Source of the DNA: Pseudomonas mendocina
Lineage (GTDB): Bacteria > Pseudomonadota > Gammaproteobacteria > Pseudomonadales > Pseudomonadaceae
Length of the DNA: 64,000 nucleotides
Assembly: GCF_003008615.1 (NCBI RefSeq)
Contig: NZ_CP027657.1
Span: 3,534,001 to 3,598,000 of the forward strand
Direction of reading: 5' to 3'
Part shown: positions 40,132 to 49,288 of the stretch, in pieces
How the letters are laid out: every line of letters begins with the position of its first letter
How positions within the stretch are numbered: the first letter of the stretch is position 1
Program-made: the position numbers and the translations under genes
The notes under the pieces: model-generated
Databases searched by the model: none
Told to the model about the DNA's origin: nothing
The model's input: the letters and a program-made list of their open reading frames with translations, nothing else

Positions 40132-41292
40132 TCAATCCGGCCAATGCCAGGGCGGCTCGTCGAGCATGCCTTGGCCGCGGATGCGGGTTTGGCCGAGCTG
40201 TTTGTCCAGCTCCAGGGTGTTGCATTCAGGGCTTTCCTTCAGCGTGGCGATCAGCCGGCTGGCGTGTGACACCACCCATACCTGGGTCTGCTTCGAGGCG
40301 GCGATGATCAGGCGGCCCAGGGCTGGCAGCAGATCCGGGTGCAGACTGGTTTCCGGTTCGTTGAGCACCATCAACGAGGGCGGTCTGGAGGTGAGCAGCG
40401 CAGCGACCAGCAGCAGGTAGCGCAGGGTTCCGTCGGACAGCTCGGCGGCGCTCAGGGGGCGCAGCAAACCTTCCTGGCGCAGTTCGACGGCGAAGCGCCC
40501 GCCCGCCTGGAAGTCGATGTGCAGGCGGCTGCCAGGGAAGGCATCGTCGATCGCAGCGTCCAGCGCGGTGCGATCACCAATTTCGCGGATGGTCTGCAGT
40601 GCGGCGGCGAGATCACGCCCGTCGTGATGCAGCACCGGCGTGCGTGTGCCCAGTTGTGGTTGGCGCGCCGGGGCGTCGGCGTCGCTGCGAAAGTGATCGT
40701 AGAAGCGCCAGCGGCGGATGGTCTCGCGCAGCTGGAACACTTCGGGGCAGTTCGGGTCGTTGCCGATCTGATCGAATAGGCTGTCGTAGTTCGGCACATG
40801 CTGGGCCAGTACCTGCCAACTGCGGCCTTCGCGCATGCGCACCATGGGCCCGGCGCGATCCACCAGCAGCGAGGCCGGGCGGTAGCTGGCGCCGGCCCAG
40901 ATGCATTCGCGCTTGATTTCCGGGTCGAGGGCGAAGGCCGAGGTGCTCGGCTCTGGCAGGCCTAGGGCGATTGAGTAGCCGAAGTCCTCACCAGCAAAAC
41001 CCAGGCGCAGGCGGATCACGTTCTGCCGGGGGCCACCCTGTACCGGCACCTCGCCGCCCAGCATGCGTCGGGAGATTTTCTCCGGGCCTGCCCAGAAGCT
41101 CGACTCCAGTCCGCCTTCGCGGGCCAGTGCGTTGACCACCCCACCCTGAGCGGTCTCCGCCAGCAGGCGCAGGGCACGGTAGAGATTGGATTTGCCGCTG
41201 CCGTTGGCGCCGGTGATGAGGTTGAGCCGGCCCAGTGGCAGGATCAGGCTGTTGATCGAGCGGTAGTTGGCGACGGCGAGAGTGTGCAGCAT
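40132..41292 (-). CDS. AAA family ATPase (RecF/OLD-like, ABC-type)
   Basis: Stand-alone ABC-type ATPase of 386 aa. Walker A is GANGSGKSN (near 28-36). The ABC-signature-like LSDGTLRYLLL is followed by Walker B VLNEPETSLHPDLL, with Asn in place of the more common Asp, then the H-loop VVSHASRL. It fits the AAA_21/COG4637 group, whose functions are mostly unknown. The ATG giving MLHTLAVANYRS is the family-like start. It lies 20 bases after a small membrane protein gene. Confidence 0.8.
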   Translation of the reverse strand: MLHTLAVANYRSINSLILPLGRLNLITGANGSGKSNLYRALRLLAETAQGGVVNALAREGGLESSFWAGPEKISRRMLGGEVPVQGGPRQNVIRLRLGFAGEDFGYSIALGLPEPSTSAFALDPEIKRECIWAGASYRPASLLVDRAGPMVRMREGRSWQVLAQHVPNYDSLFDQIGNDPNCPEVFQLRETIRRWRFYDHFRSDADAPARQPQLGTRTPVLHHDGRDLAAALQTIREIGDRTALDAAIDDAFPGSRLHIDFQAGGRFAVELRQEGLLRPLSAAELSDGTLRYLLLVAALLTSRPPSLMVLNEPETSLHPDLLPALGRLIIAASKQTQVWVVSHASRLIATLKESPECNTLELDKQLGQTRIRGQGMLDEPPWHWPD

Positions 41293-41312
41293 GCGGGTGT
41301 CCAGACTAGGAA

Positions 41313-41681
41313 TCAGCGGCCATAACGCGGCGAGAAGGCCAGCCACGCCAGCGCGGGATAGCATAGGTAGTGCAGGCTGAAGAGGAACAGGCCCATGGGG
41401 CTGGGTGCGTCCTGCAGGAACATCATGCCCAGTAACCCCAGGTAAAGCAGACCGAGCACACCGCCATAGAGAACAGTGAAGCGCCAGCGTTCGGTGTTGC
41501 TCGGTGCGCGGCCCTGGCGCCAGTGGAATACCAGCGCCAGGCCAGCGGCGATGGCTGCAGCGATCAGCAGGGTGGTGAATACACCGCCGAGGCGCACGAA
41601 GGTGCGCAGCAGCAGGTTCAGCAGCACGGCCGCGATCACGCCGGCGATGGCGTAGTAATGCAGTTGCAGGCCTTGGCTCAC
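41313..41681 (-). CDS. Small membrane protein, four hydrophobic segments
   Basis: Protein of 122 aa, with hydrophobic stretches near 10-25, 30-48, 65-85 and 95-115, so likely integral to the inner membrane. It starts at a GTG that overlaps the SDR stop (GTGA), with the AAA ATPase gene 20 bases downstream, so the three are probably one transcript. No family recognised. The start depends on the overlap, since the frame is open upstream. Confidence 0.65.
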   Translation of the reverse strand: MSQGLQLHYYAIAGVIAAVLLNLLLRTFVRLGGVFTTLLIAAAIAAGLALVFHWRQGRAPSNTERWRFTVLYGGVLGLLYLGLLGMMFLQDAPSPMGLFLFSLHYLCYPALAWLAFSPRYGR

Positions 41682-42508
41682 AGTTTCTGCGCCAGGCCGA
41701 AGCGTTTGCTCAGCACCCGCTCCAGCAGGGCCTTGGGTAGCAGTGTCGCCATCAGCGGCAGGGCGCGGCTGCCATTGCCCAGGCGCAGCAGGCGCGGCCG
41801 TTTGCTGGCCTGCACGGCGGCCAATAACTGGCGGGCGAAGTGCAGGGCTGGCGTCGGGTTGTCCTGCGAGGCGTTGGCACGGGCGCGAATGCCTTCGCGT
41901 AGCGGCCACCAGGGCGAGTCTTCACGGATCAGCGCTTCGGCCTGCTGGCTGGCGTTGGCACCGAAGCTGGAGGCGATGGCGCCAGGCTGCACTTCCATCA
42001 CCTCGATGGAAAAGGGCGCCAGTTCCATGCGCAGCGCATCGCTCAAGGCATGCACCGCCGCCTTGGACGCGCAGTAGGCACCGGCAAAGGGCGTCACCAG
42101 CACGGATGAAACGCTGCCGATGTTCACCACCAGACCGCGGCTGCGGCGTAGCAGCGGGAAGAAGGCGTGGGTCACGCCGACGATGGAGAACACGTTGGTC
42201 TCGAACTGTTTGCGCATGGCTTCCGCGCCTCCGTCGAGCAGCGGGCCCATGGCGCCGTACCCCGCGTTGTTGATCAGCACGTCGAGGCCGCCGATCTCGA
42301 TTGCGAGGCGTTCGGCCAGACGTTGCGCTGCTTCGCCGTCGTTGACATCGAGGGCCACTGCGTGAAAGCCGGCCTCGGCGAGTGCAGCAAGGTCGCTGTC
42401 CTTGCGCGCGGTGGCCCATACGGCGTAGCCCGCGGTCTTGAATACATCGGCGAGGGCGCGGCCGATGCCGCTGGAGCAACCGGTGATCAGGACGCTGGGT
42501 TGGGACAT
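41678..42508 (-). CDS. Short-chain dehydrogenase/reductase
   Basis: SDR of 276 aa. TGCSSGIGRAL near 9-19 binds the cofactor, NNAGYG is near 85-90, and the active-site YCASKAAVH follows a serine in GSVSSVLVTPF. The C-terminal extension (about 225-276) is hydrophobic and basic. Substrate unknown. First gene of the SDR, membrane protein and ATPase unit. Confidence 0.85.
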   Translation of the reverse strand: MSQPSVLITGCSSGIGRALADVFKTAGYAVWATARKDSDLAALAEAGFHAVALDVNDGEAAQRLAERLAIEIGGLDVLINNAGYGAMGPLLDGGAEAMRKQFETNVFSIVGVTHAFFPLLRRSRGLVVNIGSVSSVLVTPFAGAYCASKAAVHALSDALRMELAPFSIEVMEVQPGAIASSFGANASQQAEALIREDSPWWPLREGIRARANASQDNPTPALHFARQLLAAVQASKRPRLLRLGNGSRALPLMATLLPKALLERVLSKRFGLAQKL

Positions 42509-42585
42509 GGCGGGGTTCCTTGGGCTGTGCTGCGATGGGCGAGTCGTCGGTGCGCACGGCCTGGGTGGCCCCGCGTCACCCTACC

Positions 42586-43050
42586 TTAGCGGATGAACTG
42601 GCCTTGCAGGCGTTCTGCGCGAAACTCCAGCGTAGCCGGGCGATAGCCGCTGCGCAGGTCGGGCAATGGCATGCAGTCGTTCCAGCTGGCGCCAGGCAGC
42701 AGTTCGCCGGGGCCAGTGTAGCGCGGCGATTCATAGAGGCGTTGGGCCAGGTTGGTGGCGTTGCCGGGGCGGTAGGCGGCGACTTCCCAGCGCAGCTCCA
42801 GCAGCGCGGCATCGCTGCCGTTCTTCAGATTGATGGCCAGGGGGCGGTCGGCGGGGCATTGCTGCGGGTCGTAGCTCAGGCGCAGTTCGAGGTGCGCGAG
42901 GTAGCGCTCGTCACGAGTTTCCTGCCAGAGCACCCAGGTCGCTACCAGGCCGAGGCCGACCAGCGCGGCCATGGACACCGGCAGGGCTTTGGTCGGATAG
43001 CGGATCAGCAGGATCAGCCAGGTAATGACGAGCACGACACCGAAGAGCAT
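42586..43050 (-). CDS. Hypothetical membrane-anchored protein
   Basis: Protein of 154 aa with two N-terminal hydrophobic segments (about 2-16 and 24-41) and a soluble C-terminal domain predicted outside the membrane, containing two cysteines (QQCPADRPLAI and WNDCMPLP). The pattern LAINLKNGSDAALLELRWEVAAYRPG suggests a small beta-sandwich. I recognise no named family. Downstream of nothing obvious; an SDR gene follows on the same strand after 77 bases. Confidence 0.65.
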   Translation of the reverse strand: MLFGVVLVITWLILLIRYPTKALPVSMAALVGLGLVATWVLWQETRDERYLAHLELRLSYDPQQCPADRPLAINLKNGSDAALLELRWEVAAYRPGNATNLAQRLYESPRYTGPGELLPGASWNDCMPLPDLRSGYRPATLEFRAERLQGQFIR

Positions 43051-43143
43051 GGAGGCAACCTTGGTAAGAGTCTGCCACCCATCCTACACAAGGTACCTGG
43101 CCAGGTTAACCGCATGGGCTGTCGCAGGGTGTGACAGGGGAGG

Positions 43144-43205
43144 CGTAGCCCGGATGCAATCCGGGGAATGTCATGCAGATATCCCCGGATTGCATCCGGG
43201 CTACG
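43144..43205. repeat. Paired inverted repeat CGTAGCCCGGAT...
   Basis: 24-base perfect inverted arms (43144-43167 and 43182-43205) with a 14-base loop. A second, diverged copy is at 62608-62667. It lies directly past the algA stop and may help end the alginate transcript. Confidence 0.85.
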
Positions 43206-43211
43206 AAGCGC

Positions 43212-44648
43212 TCAGTGAGCAGCGCCGGCGGTCACCGCATCACTGCGGCCATACACGTCTTCCAGACGTTCGATGTCGTCTTCGCCCAGGTAGGTGCCCG
43301 ATTGCACTTCGATGATTTCCAGGGGGATCTTGCCCGGGTTGCTCAGGCGGTGAACCGAGGTCATCGGGATGTAGGTGGACTGGTTTTCGGTGAGCAGGAA
43401 CTCACGGTCGTCACAAGTCACCTTGGCCGTGCCGGAGACCACGATCCAGTGCTCTGCGCGGTGGTGGTGCATCTGCAGCGAGAGCTGCGCACCCGGCTTG
43501 ACGGTGATGTGCTTGACCTGGAAACGGCCGCCCATGTCCACCGAGTCGTACGAGCCCCAGGGGCGGTACACGGCGCAGTGGTTCTGCGTTTCGCAGCGGC
43601 CCTGTTCGTCGAGGCGGCCGACCAGTTTCTTCACGTCCTGCACGCGATCCTTGTGCGCCACCATCATGGCGTCCTTGGTTTCCACGACGACGATATCGTC
43701 GAGGCCGAGCACCGAGACCAGCTTGCCATTGCCGTGTACCAGGCAGTTGCGACTGTCCTCGACCATCACGTCGCCCTTGGTGACGTTGCCGTCGGCGTCC
43801 TTGTCGTGCACCTCCCAGATCGACGACCAACTGCCGACATCGTTCCAGCCGGCGGCCAGCGGCACCACGCAGGCGCGCTGGGTTTTTTCCATCACCGCGT
43901 AGTCGATGGAGTTGTCCGGGCAGCAGGCGAAGGTAGCCGGGTCGATGGCGATCTGCATGCCGTCGCGCTGGCTGCGTTCCAGAGCCAGCAGGCAGGTGTC
44001 GTAGATGTCCACGTCGTGATGCTTGAGTTCTTCGAGGAAGCGGCTGGCGCGGAACAGGAACATGCCACTGTTCCAGTAGTAGTCGCCGCTCTTCACATAC
44101 TCGGTGGCGCGCTTGGCGTCGGGCTTCTCGACGAAGCTGGCGACCCGTGCCACGCCGTCGGGTAGGTTGCCGTCGGCCTGCCCGCGGATGTAGCCGTAAC
44201 CGGTTTCCGGGCGGTTGGCCGGTACGCCGAACAGCACCATCTCGCCCTTCTCGGCGGCCACGGTGGCCAGCGCCAGAGCCTGGCGGAACGCCTGCTGATC
44301 ATCCAGCACGTGGTCGGCCGGCAGCACCAGCATCAGCTCGTCACGACCCTCGGCCATCAGTTGCAGCGCGGCCATGGCCACGGCTGGCGCGGTGTTACGA
44401 CCGAAGGGCTCGAGCAGCAGCAACTGCGCCTGCTGGTCGATCTGCTCCAGTTGTTCCTGAACGATGAAACGGTGTTCCTGGTTGGACACCAGTATCGGGG
44501 GTTGCATGCCTTCGATGGAGAGGCGCTGCAGGGTCTGCTGGAACAGCGTGTGTTCACCCGTGAGGGCGAGGAACTGCTTGGGATACAGCTTGCGCGAAAG
44601 AGGCCAGAGTCTGGAACCGCTGCCACCGGAAAGGATAATGGGGGTCAT
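43212..44648 (-). CDS. algA: Mannose-6-P isomerase / GDP-mannose pyrophosphorylase
   Basis: Bifunctional enzyme of 478 aa giving mannose-6-P from fructose-6-P and GDP-mannose from mannose-1-P, supplying AlgD. The N-terminal pyrophosphorylase motif SGGSGSRLWPLSRKLYPKQF starts at residue 7. The C-terminal cupin isomerase region begins near RPWGSYDS, with the metal-binding MHHHRAEHW. Last gene of the alginate operon, 95 bases after algF. Confidence 0.97.
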   Translation of the reverse strand: MTPIILSGGSGSRLWPLSRKLYPKQFLALTGEHTLFQQTLQRLSIEGMQPPILVSNQEHRFIVQEQLEQIDQQAQLLLLEPFGRNTAPAVAMAALQLMAEGRDELMLVLPADHVLDDQQAFRQALALATVAAEKGEMVLFGVPANRPETGYGYIRGQADGNLPDGVARVASFVEKPDAKRATEYVKSGDYYWNSGMFLFRASRFLEELKHHDVDIYDTCLLALERSQRDGMQIAIDPATFACCPDNSIDYAVMEKTQRACVVPLAAGWNDVGSWSSIWEVHDKDADGNVTKGDVMVEDSRNCLVHGNGKLVSVLGLDDIVVVETKDAMMVAHKDRVQDVKKLVGRLDEQGRCETQNHCAVYRPWGSYDSVDMGGRFQVKHITVKPGAQLSLQMHHHRAEHWIVVSGTAKVTCDDREFLLTENQSTYIPMTSVHRLSNPGKIPLEIIEVQSGTYLGEDDIERLEDVYGRSDAVTAGAAH

Positions 44649-44743
44649 GGTGTCTCTCCTGAACGATTTTTCGAGATGAGTGCCCGTGTCGTGTCGGTGC
44701 GGCGTGTGCCCGCCGTTTTCCTTGTTCTGAGATTCGTTGCGCT

Positions 44744-45391
44744 TCAGCTGTCGGCCGGGCGCTTGACCCACACTGGCGACAACTTGCCCTGGGCGTCGGT
44801 GATGTACAGGCACACCACTTCGCCGCGTGCCAGGGTGACCGGCTTGAGATCGGCGACCTTGCGTTCGCCGTCGAACAGCGCCAGGCCGACCTTGACCGGA
44901 TTGATCTCACGGTCGCCACGGCCGTCCGGTTTGACGTCGGCGACCACGTCGGTCTTGCCGTCGGCGGTTTTCAGGCTGAGGGTGCTGCCGCTGAGGTTCT
45001 GCACGCGCAGCAGGGCTTTCTGCCGGCTGGTGAAGGGCGGCTCCTCGACCAGGCGCGGCGCGGCGCCGGTCTGGCTGACCAGGGTGTAGTAGCGGTCGGC
45101 TTGCAGCTGCACCGGCAACTGGGTGTTACCGACCTGTGCCTGGTAGCTGCCGGCCGGGAGGAACTTGAAGTCGCTGGAGCCCAGCGGCCCGACCTGCTTG
45201 AGCTGCGCTTCGCCGACATTGACGTCGAGCTCGGCGCTGCTGGCGTTATAGGCGCGGACGAAAGCCGAGCCTTTTGGCGCTTTGGGGCCATACAGCGCGC
45301 CATCGTCGGCCTGGGCCTGGAGCATGCCGACGCTCAGTGCCAGGGCGCAGGCGCCCAGGACACCACGGTGCAGAAAAGTACGAGTAGTCAT
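44744..45391 (-). CDS. algF: Alginate O-acetylation protein AlgF
   Basis: Periplasmic protein of 215 aa required for alginate acetylation. The signal peptide ends near QAQADDG and the mature part begins ALYGPKAPKGSAFVRAYN. The start is the ATG (MTTRTFL) with GGAGG eight bases upstream, not the Met five codons earlier. It lies between algJ and algA. Confidence 0.95.
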   Translation of the reverse strand: MTTRTFLHRGVLGACALALSVGMLQAQADDGALYGPKAPKGSAFVRAYNASSAELDVNVGEAQLKQVGPLGSSDFKFLPAGSYQAQVGNTQLPVQLQADRYYTLVSQTGAAPRLVEEPPFTSRQKALLRVQNLSGSTLSLKTADGKTDVVADVKPDGRGDREINPVKVGLALFDGERKVADLKPVTLARGEVVCLYITDAQGKLSPVWVKRPADS

Positions 45392-45421
45392 CGGAGGTTC
45401 CTCCATGGGTTGCGGATGAAT

Positions 45422-46561
45422 TCAGCGACTGGCCGTATGGGCCAGGTTCTGGGTGGTGCCGGCCTGCTTGAGGGCGGCCAGCCATTGCGGGTCGAAGGCG
45501 GTCAGGTCGCCTGCCACCGGCAGATAGCGTTCTGGGAATTCCCAGATCACCACCTGCGGCGGGTGCTGGGCGAAATCGTCGCTTTGCAGGTACTTGAGCA
45601 TCGGCACCAGCGGGCCGCCGCCTTCCTCGGCGTGGTTGCTCAGGTCGCGCTGCAGGTGTTGGCGCAGCGCACCGGCGAAGTTCCAGGCCGGGTTGGCGCT
45701 GTAGCTGGTGCCGACCAGTGCCACGGGCAGATCCTGTTCGGCGAACAGGGCGTCAGCGCCGCTGTCATCGTCGGCGCGGGTCTCGCGCTGGCTGATGCGA
45801 TCCGCCTCCGGCAGCAGGCCTTCGAACAGCGGTGCCAGGGGCAGGAAGCGGGTCAGGTCGCCCTGGTGCTGGCGCACGTCCAGCGTCTCGGTGACGAACT
45901 GCTTGGGCTCGCCGCGCAGCTTCACGGCGCTGCCGATCACCTGGCTCAGCGCTTGGGCGGTGACGTCGGCGCCTTCCGGTGTCCAGTGGGTATCGGTGCG
46001 CAGGAACATCGATGCCTGATCCTTGCCGGCCTGCAGTGGCGTGAGCAGATCCGGCGCGGCGATGCCGGCCGAGCGCGCCGCCTGGTGAAAGCGCGGATAG
46101 AGGCTGCGTTGCAGGGCGCTGGGCTGGTGGCCGTCGGTGTGCTCGGGATACAGGCGCGACTTGGCCGGGATGATCGCCAGCAGCAGATGCACGTCCTGCT
46201 CGGCCAGGCGCTGCTGCACGCCACGGATCAGCGCCAGGTTGTCGCGCAGCTGACGCTGGCCGTTGGCGACCGGGGCGAATTCTTCGTCCGAGTACAGCCA
46301 GCCATCCTCACCGACCACCAGGCCGATGCGGCCTTCGCCGAACATCAGGTACTCCAACGCGGCCCACAGATTGATGCCGGCCTGCTTGAGTGGGAAATGC
46401 TCGTCGTAGTGACGTTCCATGCTACGGGTCAGGCCGCCGTCGAGCAGCGTCGGCTGGCTGGGAATCCGGTAGCTGGCCAGGCTGCCCAGGGCGAGCAGAC
46501 TGGCCGGCAAGAGCAGGGCGAGGAACAGAACGACATAGACGACTTGGGGGCGACGACTCAT
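45422..46561 (-). CDS. algJ: Alginate O-acetyltransferase AlgJ
   Basis: SGNH-like acetyltransferase, 379 aa, held by an N-terminal membrane segment (about 8-30). Catalytic residues are visible as Asp190 and His192 in RTDTHW and Ser286 in GTSYS. It passes acetyl groups between AlgI and AlgX. Paralogous to algX nearby. Follows algI by 13 bases. Confidence 0.95.
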   Translation of the reverse strand: MSRRPQVVYVVLFLALLLPASLLALGSLASYRIPSQPTLLDGGLTRSMERHYDEHFPLKQAGINLWAALEYLMFGEGRIGLVVGEDGWLYSDEEFAPVANGQRQLRDNLALIRGVQQRLAEQDVHLLLAIIPAKSRLYPEHTDGHQPSALQRSLYPRFHQAARSAGIAAPDLLTPLQAGKDQASMFLRTDTHWTPEGADVTAQALSQVIGSAVKLRGEPKQFVTETLDVRQHQGDLTRFLPLAPLFEGLLPEADRISQRETRADDDSGADALFAEQDLPVALVGTSYSANPAWNFAGALRQHLQRDLSNHAEEGGGPLVPMLKYLQSDDFAQHPPQVVIWEFPERYLPVAGDLTAFDPQWLAALKQAGTTQNLAHTASR

Positions 46562-46574
46562 GGCGTGTCTCCGT

Positions 46575-48041
46575 TCAGAACTGGAAGTACAGGAAGGGGG
46601 AGTAGCTTTGCGCCGAGAGCTTGAGCAGCGAGGCGCAGAACAGCAGCAGCAAGGCGCCGTGCATCAGCAGTGAGCGCACGTCCACCGAGGTCGCCGCCAG
46701 GCTGCCGCCACCGGCGAGGGCCAGCGCTGGCGTGTCGACCGCGTCGATACGGCGCTGGGCGAAATGCTGACGGGCACCGTTGACCGCAATTACCACCCAG
46801 GCCAGGCCCAGGGTGGCCAGCTGCAGGCTGCTGGTCTGGGCCAGCACGGCGTCGCTGAGCTGCCAGTCGCCGAAGGCGAACAGGGCGGCGTACATGCGCC
46901 CGGCAACTTCCAGGTTCTCGGCGCGGAAGATCACCCAGCCGAGCATCACCAGCAGCAGGGTGAAGGCCCACTTCACCGGGCTGAACAGCGTTGGTGAGGC
47001 CTTGACCCCGAGTGCGCGCTCGATGGCCAGCCAGGTGCCGTGCCAGGCGCCCCAGATCAGGAACGTCCAGTTCGCGCCGTGCCAGAAACCGCCCAGCAGC
47101 ATGGTCAGGAACAGGTTGCGGTAGGTGTTGAACGTACCGTGACGATTGCCCCCCAGCGGCACGTAGAGGTAGTCGCGTAGCCAGTTCGACAGGCTGATGT
47201 GCCAGCGCCGCCAGAACTCGGTGATCGACTGGCTGATATAGGGCTGGTTGAAGTTCTCGACGAAGCGAAAGCCCATCATCAGGCCGAGGCCGATGGCCAT
47301 GTCGCTGTAACCGGAGAAGTCGAAGTACAGCTGCGCGGTGTAGGCGACCATGCCCAGCCAGGCGTCACCGGTGCTGGGGTTCTCCAGGGCGAAGCAATGG
47401 TCGACCAGTGGCGCCAGGCTGTCGGCGATGAATACCTTCTTGACGAAGCCCTGCATGAAGCGCGTGGCGCCTTCGGAGAACTTGTCCAGACTGTGGGTAC
47501 GGCTGGTGAACTGGTCGGCCATGTCCTTGTAGCGCAGCACGGGGCCGGCGATCAGTTGCGGGAAGAGGGCGATGAAGGCGGCGAAGTCGATCAGGTTGCG
47601 GGTCGGCTCGGTGTCCTTGCGGTGCACGTCGATCAGGTAGCTGATCGACTGGAAGATGTAGAAGGAAATACCGATCGGCAGGATCACCGCCGTGAACAGG
47701 AAGGGCTCGAAACCCATCGCCTCGAGCGCTGCATTGATGTTGGCCGCACCGAAGTTGGCGTACTTGAAGTAGCCCAGTGTGGCCAGGTTGCCGACTACCC
47801 CGGCCACCACCCATTTACGCGCCACCTCGGTGCCAGCGTTGGCGTGGATGCGCAGGGCGAACAGGTAGTTCCACAGGGTCACCGCGGCGAACAGCAGGAG
47901 GAAGTCCACCCGCCACCAGGCGTAGAACAGGTAGCTGCCGACCAGTACCAGCAGGTTGCGGTGCCGGTTGGGGCACAGGTAGTACAGGCCGAGGAAGGTC
48001 GGCAGGAACAGAAACAGGAATATGTTGGATGAAAAGACCAT
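46575..48041 (-). CDS. algI: Alginate O-acetylation MBOAT protein AlgI
   Basis: Multi-pass MBOAT acyltransferase of 488 aa that brings acetyl groups across the inner membrane. The conserved histidine lies in GGFWHGANWTFLIWG, and FYIFQSISYLIDVHR is another family motif. The ATG (MVFSSNIF) follows GGAG at eight bases. Confidence 0.97.
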   Translation of the reverse strand: MVFSSNIFLFLFLPTFLGLYYLCPNRHRNLLVLVGSYLFYAWWRVDFLLLFAAVTLWNYLFALRIHANAGTEVARKWVVAGVVGNLATLGYFKYANFGAANINAALEAMGFEPFLFTAVILPIGISFYIFQSISYLIDVHRKDTEPTRNLIDFAAFIALFPQLIAGPVLRYKDMADQFTSRTHSLDKFSEGATRFMQGFVKKVFIADSLAPLVDHCFALENPSTGDAWLGMVAYTAQLYFDFSGYSDMAIGLGLMMGFRFVENFNQPYISQSITEFWRRWHISLSNWLRDYLYVPLGGNRHGTFNTYRNLFLTMLLGGFWHGANWTFLIWGAWHGTWLAIERALGVKASPTLFSPVKWAFTLLLVMLGWVIFRAENLEVAGRMYAALFAFGDWQLSDAVLAQTSSLQLATLGLAWVVIAVNGARQHFAQRRIDAVDTPALALAGGGSLAATSVDVRSLLMHGALLLLFCASLLKLSAQSYSPFLYFQF

Positions 48042-48127
48042 CCGTGCTTCTCCGTGAATAGCCGGGGCAGCGCCCCCCTTTCCCCCCGCGAGCGGAGGGT
48101 TTGTTTTTGCCATGTCGCCGCATATTT

Positions 48128-48190
48128 GTAGGAGCGGATTTATCCGCGAAAATCGCGGCTGAAGCGGAATGCCGCCCAGCCGCTCCTACA
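48128..48190. repeat. Inverted pair of REP elements between algL and algI
   Basis: The left unit is GTAGGAGCGGATTTATCCGCG, the right unit CCAGCCGCTCCTACA. Unusual in sitting inside the alginate operon, between the two genes' coding ends. Confidence 0.8.
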
Positions 48191-48201
48191 GGATGTGTGC
48201 A

Positions 48202-49278
48202 TCAGTGCCCGTCACCGAATACCTGGGTCACCTCACCGCCGAGGCGGAAGCTGTTGAACGGGCCCATTTCCTTGTTCAGTTCCTGGGTCTGCGCGCTGCA
48301 GGCATAGAGGCTGCAGTAGGGCGCCAGCCAGGCGTACTTGAAGTCCTTGCGCAGCTCGCTCATGTCCTGTTTGGCGCCGGTGCGCTGGGCGAAGGCGGCT
48401 GGGTCTTGCGCGCCTTGCAGCACTCGCTCGGCCAGGCGCTGCAGGGCTCCATGGTTTTCCTCGCGCAGGTCGACGCCATTGGCCTGGGCGAAGGCAGCAA
48501 TCATCGCCAGCGGCGGCAGGGCATAGTTGTGGTAGGCCAGGGCACGTTGGCTACGACGCATTTCGTTGGCCAGGTAGCCGTCGTCGTCCACCTGGTTGGC
48601 GGCGATGCGGAATTGATCGACGGACCAGTCGAACAGGTCGCGGCGATCCGCGATCACCGCCACTGCCATCACCGACCAGGCGGCCCAGTAGCTGTGGTTG
48701 TTGATCTTGCGCAGCGGCAGGTCGCTCCATTCGCGCACCGTGTGCTCGGCCAGGCGAGTGAACCAGGCTTCGATTCGTTCGCTCTGCTCGGGGTACGCGG
48801 CCAGCGGCTGCGACTCGGAGAATTTCAGGCGCAGCCAGGCGCCGGCCAGGCTGCCCAGCGCCCATTTGCGCATCGACTTGCCGGTGTGGTTGAACTGCTC
48901 CGACTCCAGCGCATCGGCGCTGGCCCACTGGTCGAGCCAGGTGATGGCGCAATCCAGGCGTTCACGTTGGCCGGTACGCATGTAACCGGTGATCAGCCGC
49001 CCGGCCTCTTTCTCCAGGCGGGTGATGGCTTCGGTCTGCTTGCGAAAGTCTCGCTCGGCCTGCTGGTTCAGGGTGGCGCGCGCGCTGTCGGAGCCAGCGT
49101 ACTTGCTGGTGAACTGCAGCTCGCCGGTGTAGGGCTGCGGCGTCGCCTGGCAGGCGGGCGCCTTGCCCTCACGCTGGCCAACCGCTGCGTGATAGCCGAC
49201 CGGCGCTTGTAGAGCGGCGAAAGCCGGGCCGCTGAGCAGCAAGGCCATGAGCGTCAGAGGTGCGAGTCGTGTGGGCAT
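48202..49278 (-). CDS. algL: Alginate lyase AlgL
   Basis: Periplasmic PL5 lyase, 358 aa, that clears misdirected alginate during export. Signal peptide ends near AFAAL. The catalytic motif NNHSYW is at residues 193-198. The ATG follows GAGGAGG five bases upstream. Followed by a REP pair before algI. Confidence 0.96.
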   Translation of the reverse strand: MPTRLAPLTLMALLLSGPAFAALQAPVGYHAAVGQREGKAPACQATPQPYTGELQFTSKYAGSDSARATLNQQAERDFRKQTEAITRLEKEAGRLITGYMRTGQRERLDCAITWLDQWASADALESEQFNHTGKSMRKWALGSLAGAWLRLKFSESQPLAAYPEQSERIEAWFTRLAEHTVREWSDLPLRKINNHSYWAAWSVMAVAVIADRRDLFDWSVDQFRIAANQVDDDGYLANEMRRSQRALAYHNYALPPLAMIAAFAQANGVDLREENHGALQRLAERVLQGAQDPAAFAQRTGAKQDMSELRKDFKYAWLAPYCSLYACSAQTQELNKEMGPFNSFRLGGEVTQVFGDGH

Positions 49279-49288
49279 AAGGGCCTCC

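Noticed and set aside
40132..41292. AAA ATPase considered as an OLD-type anti-phage gene
   Set aside because: No TOPRIM nuclease domain or partner nuclease is visible; the neighbours are an SDR and a membrane protein.
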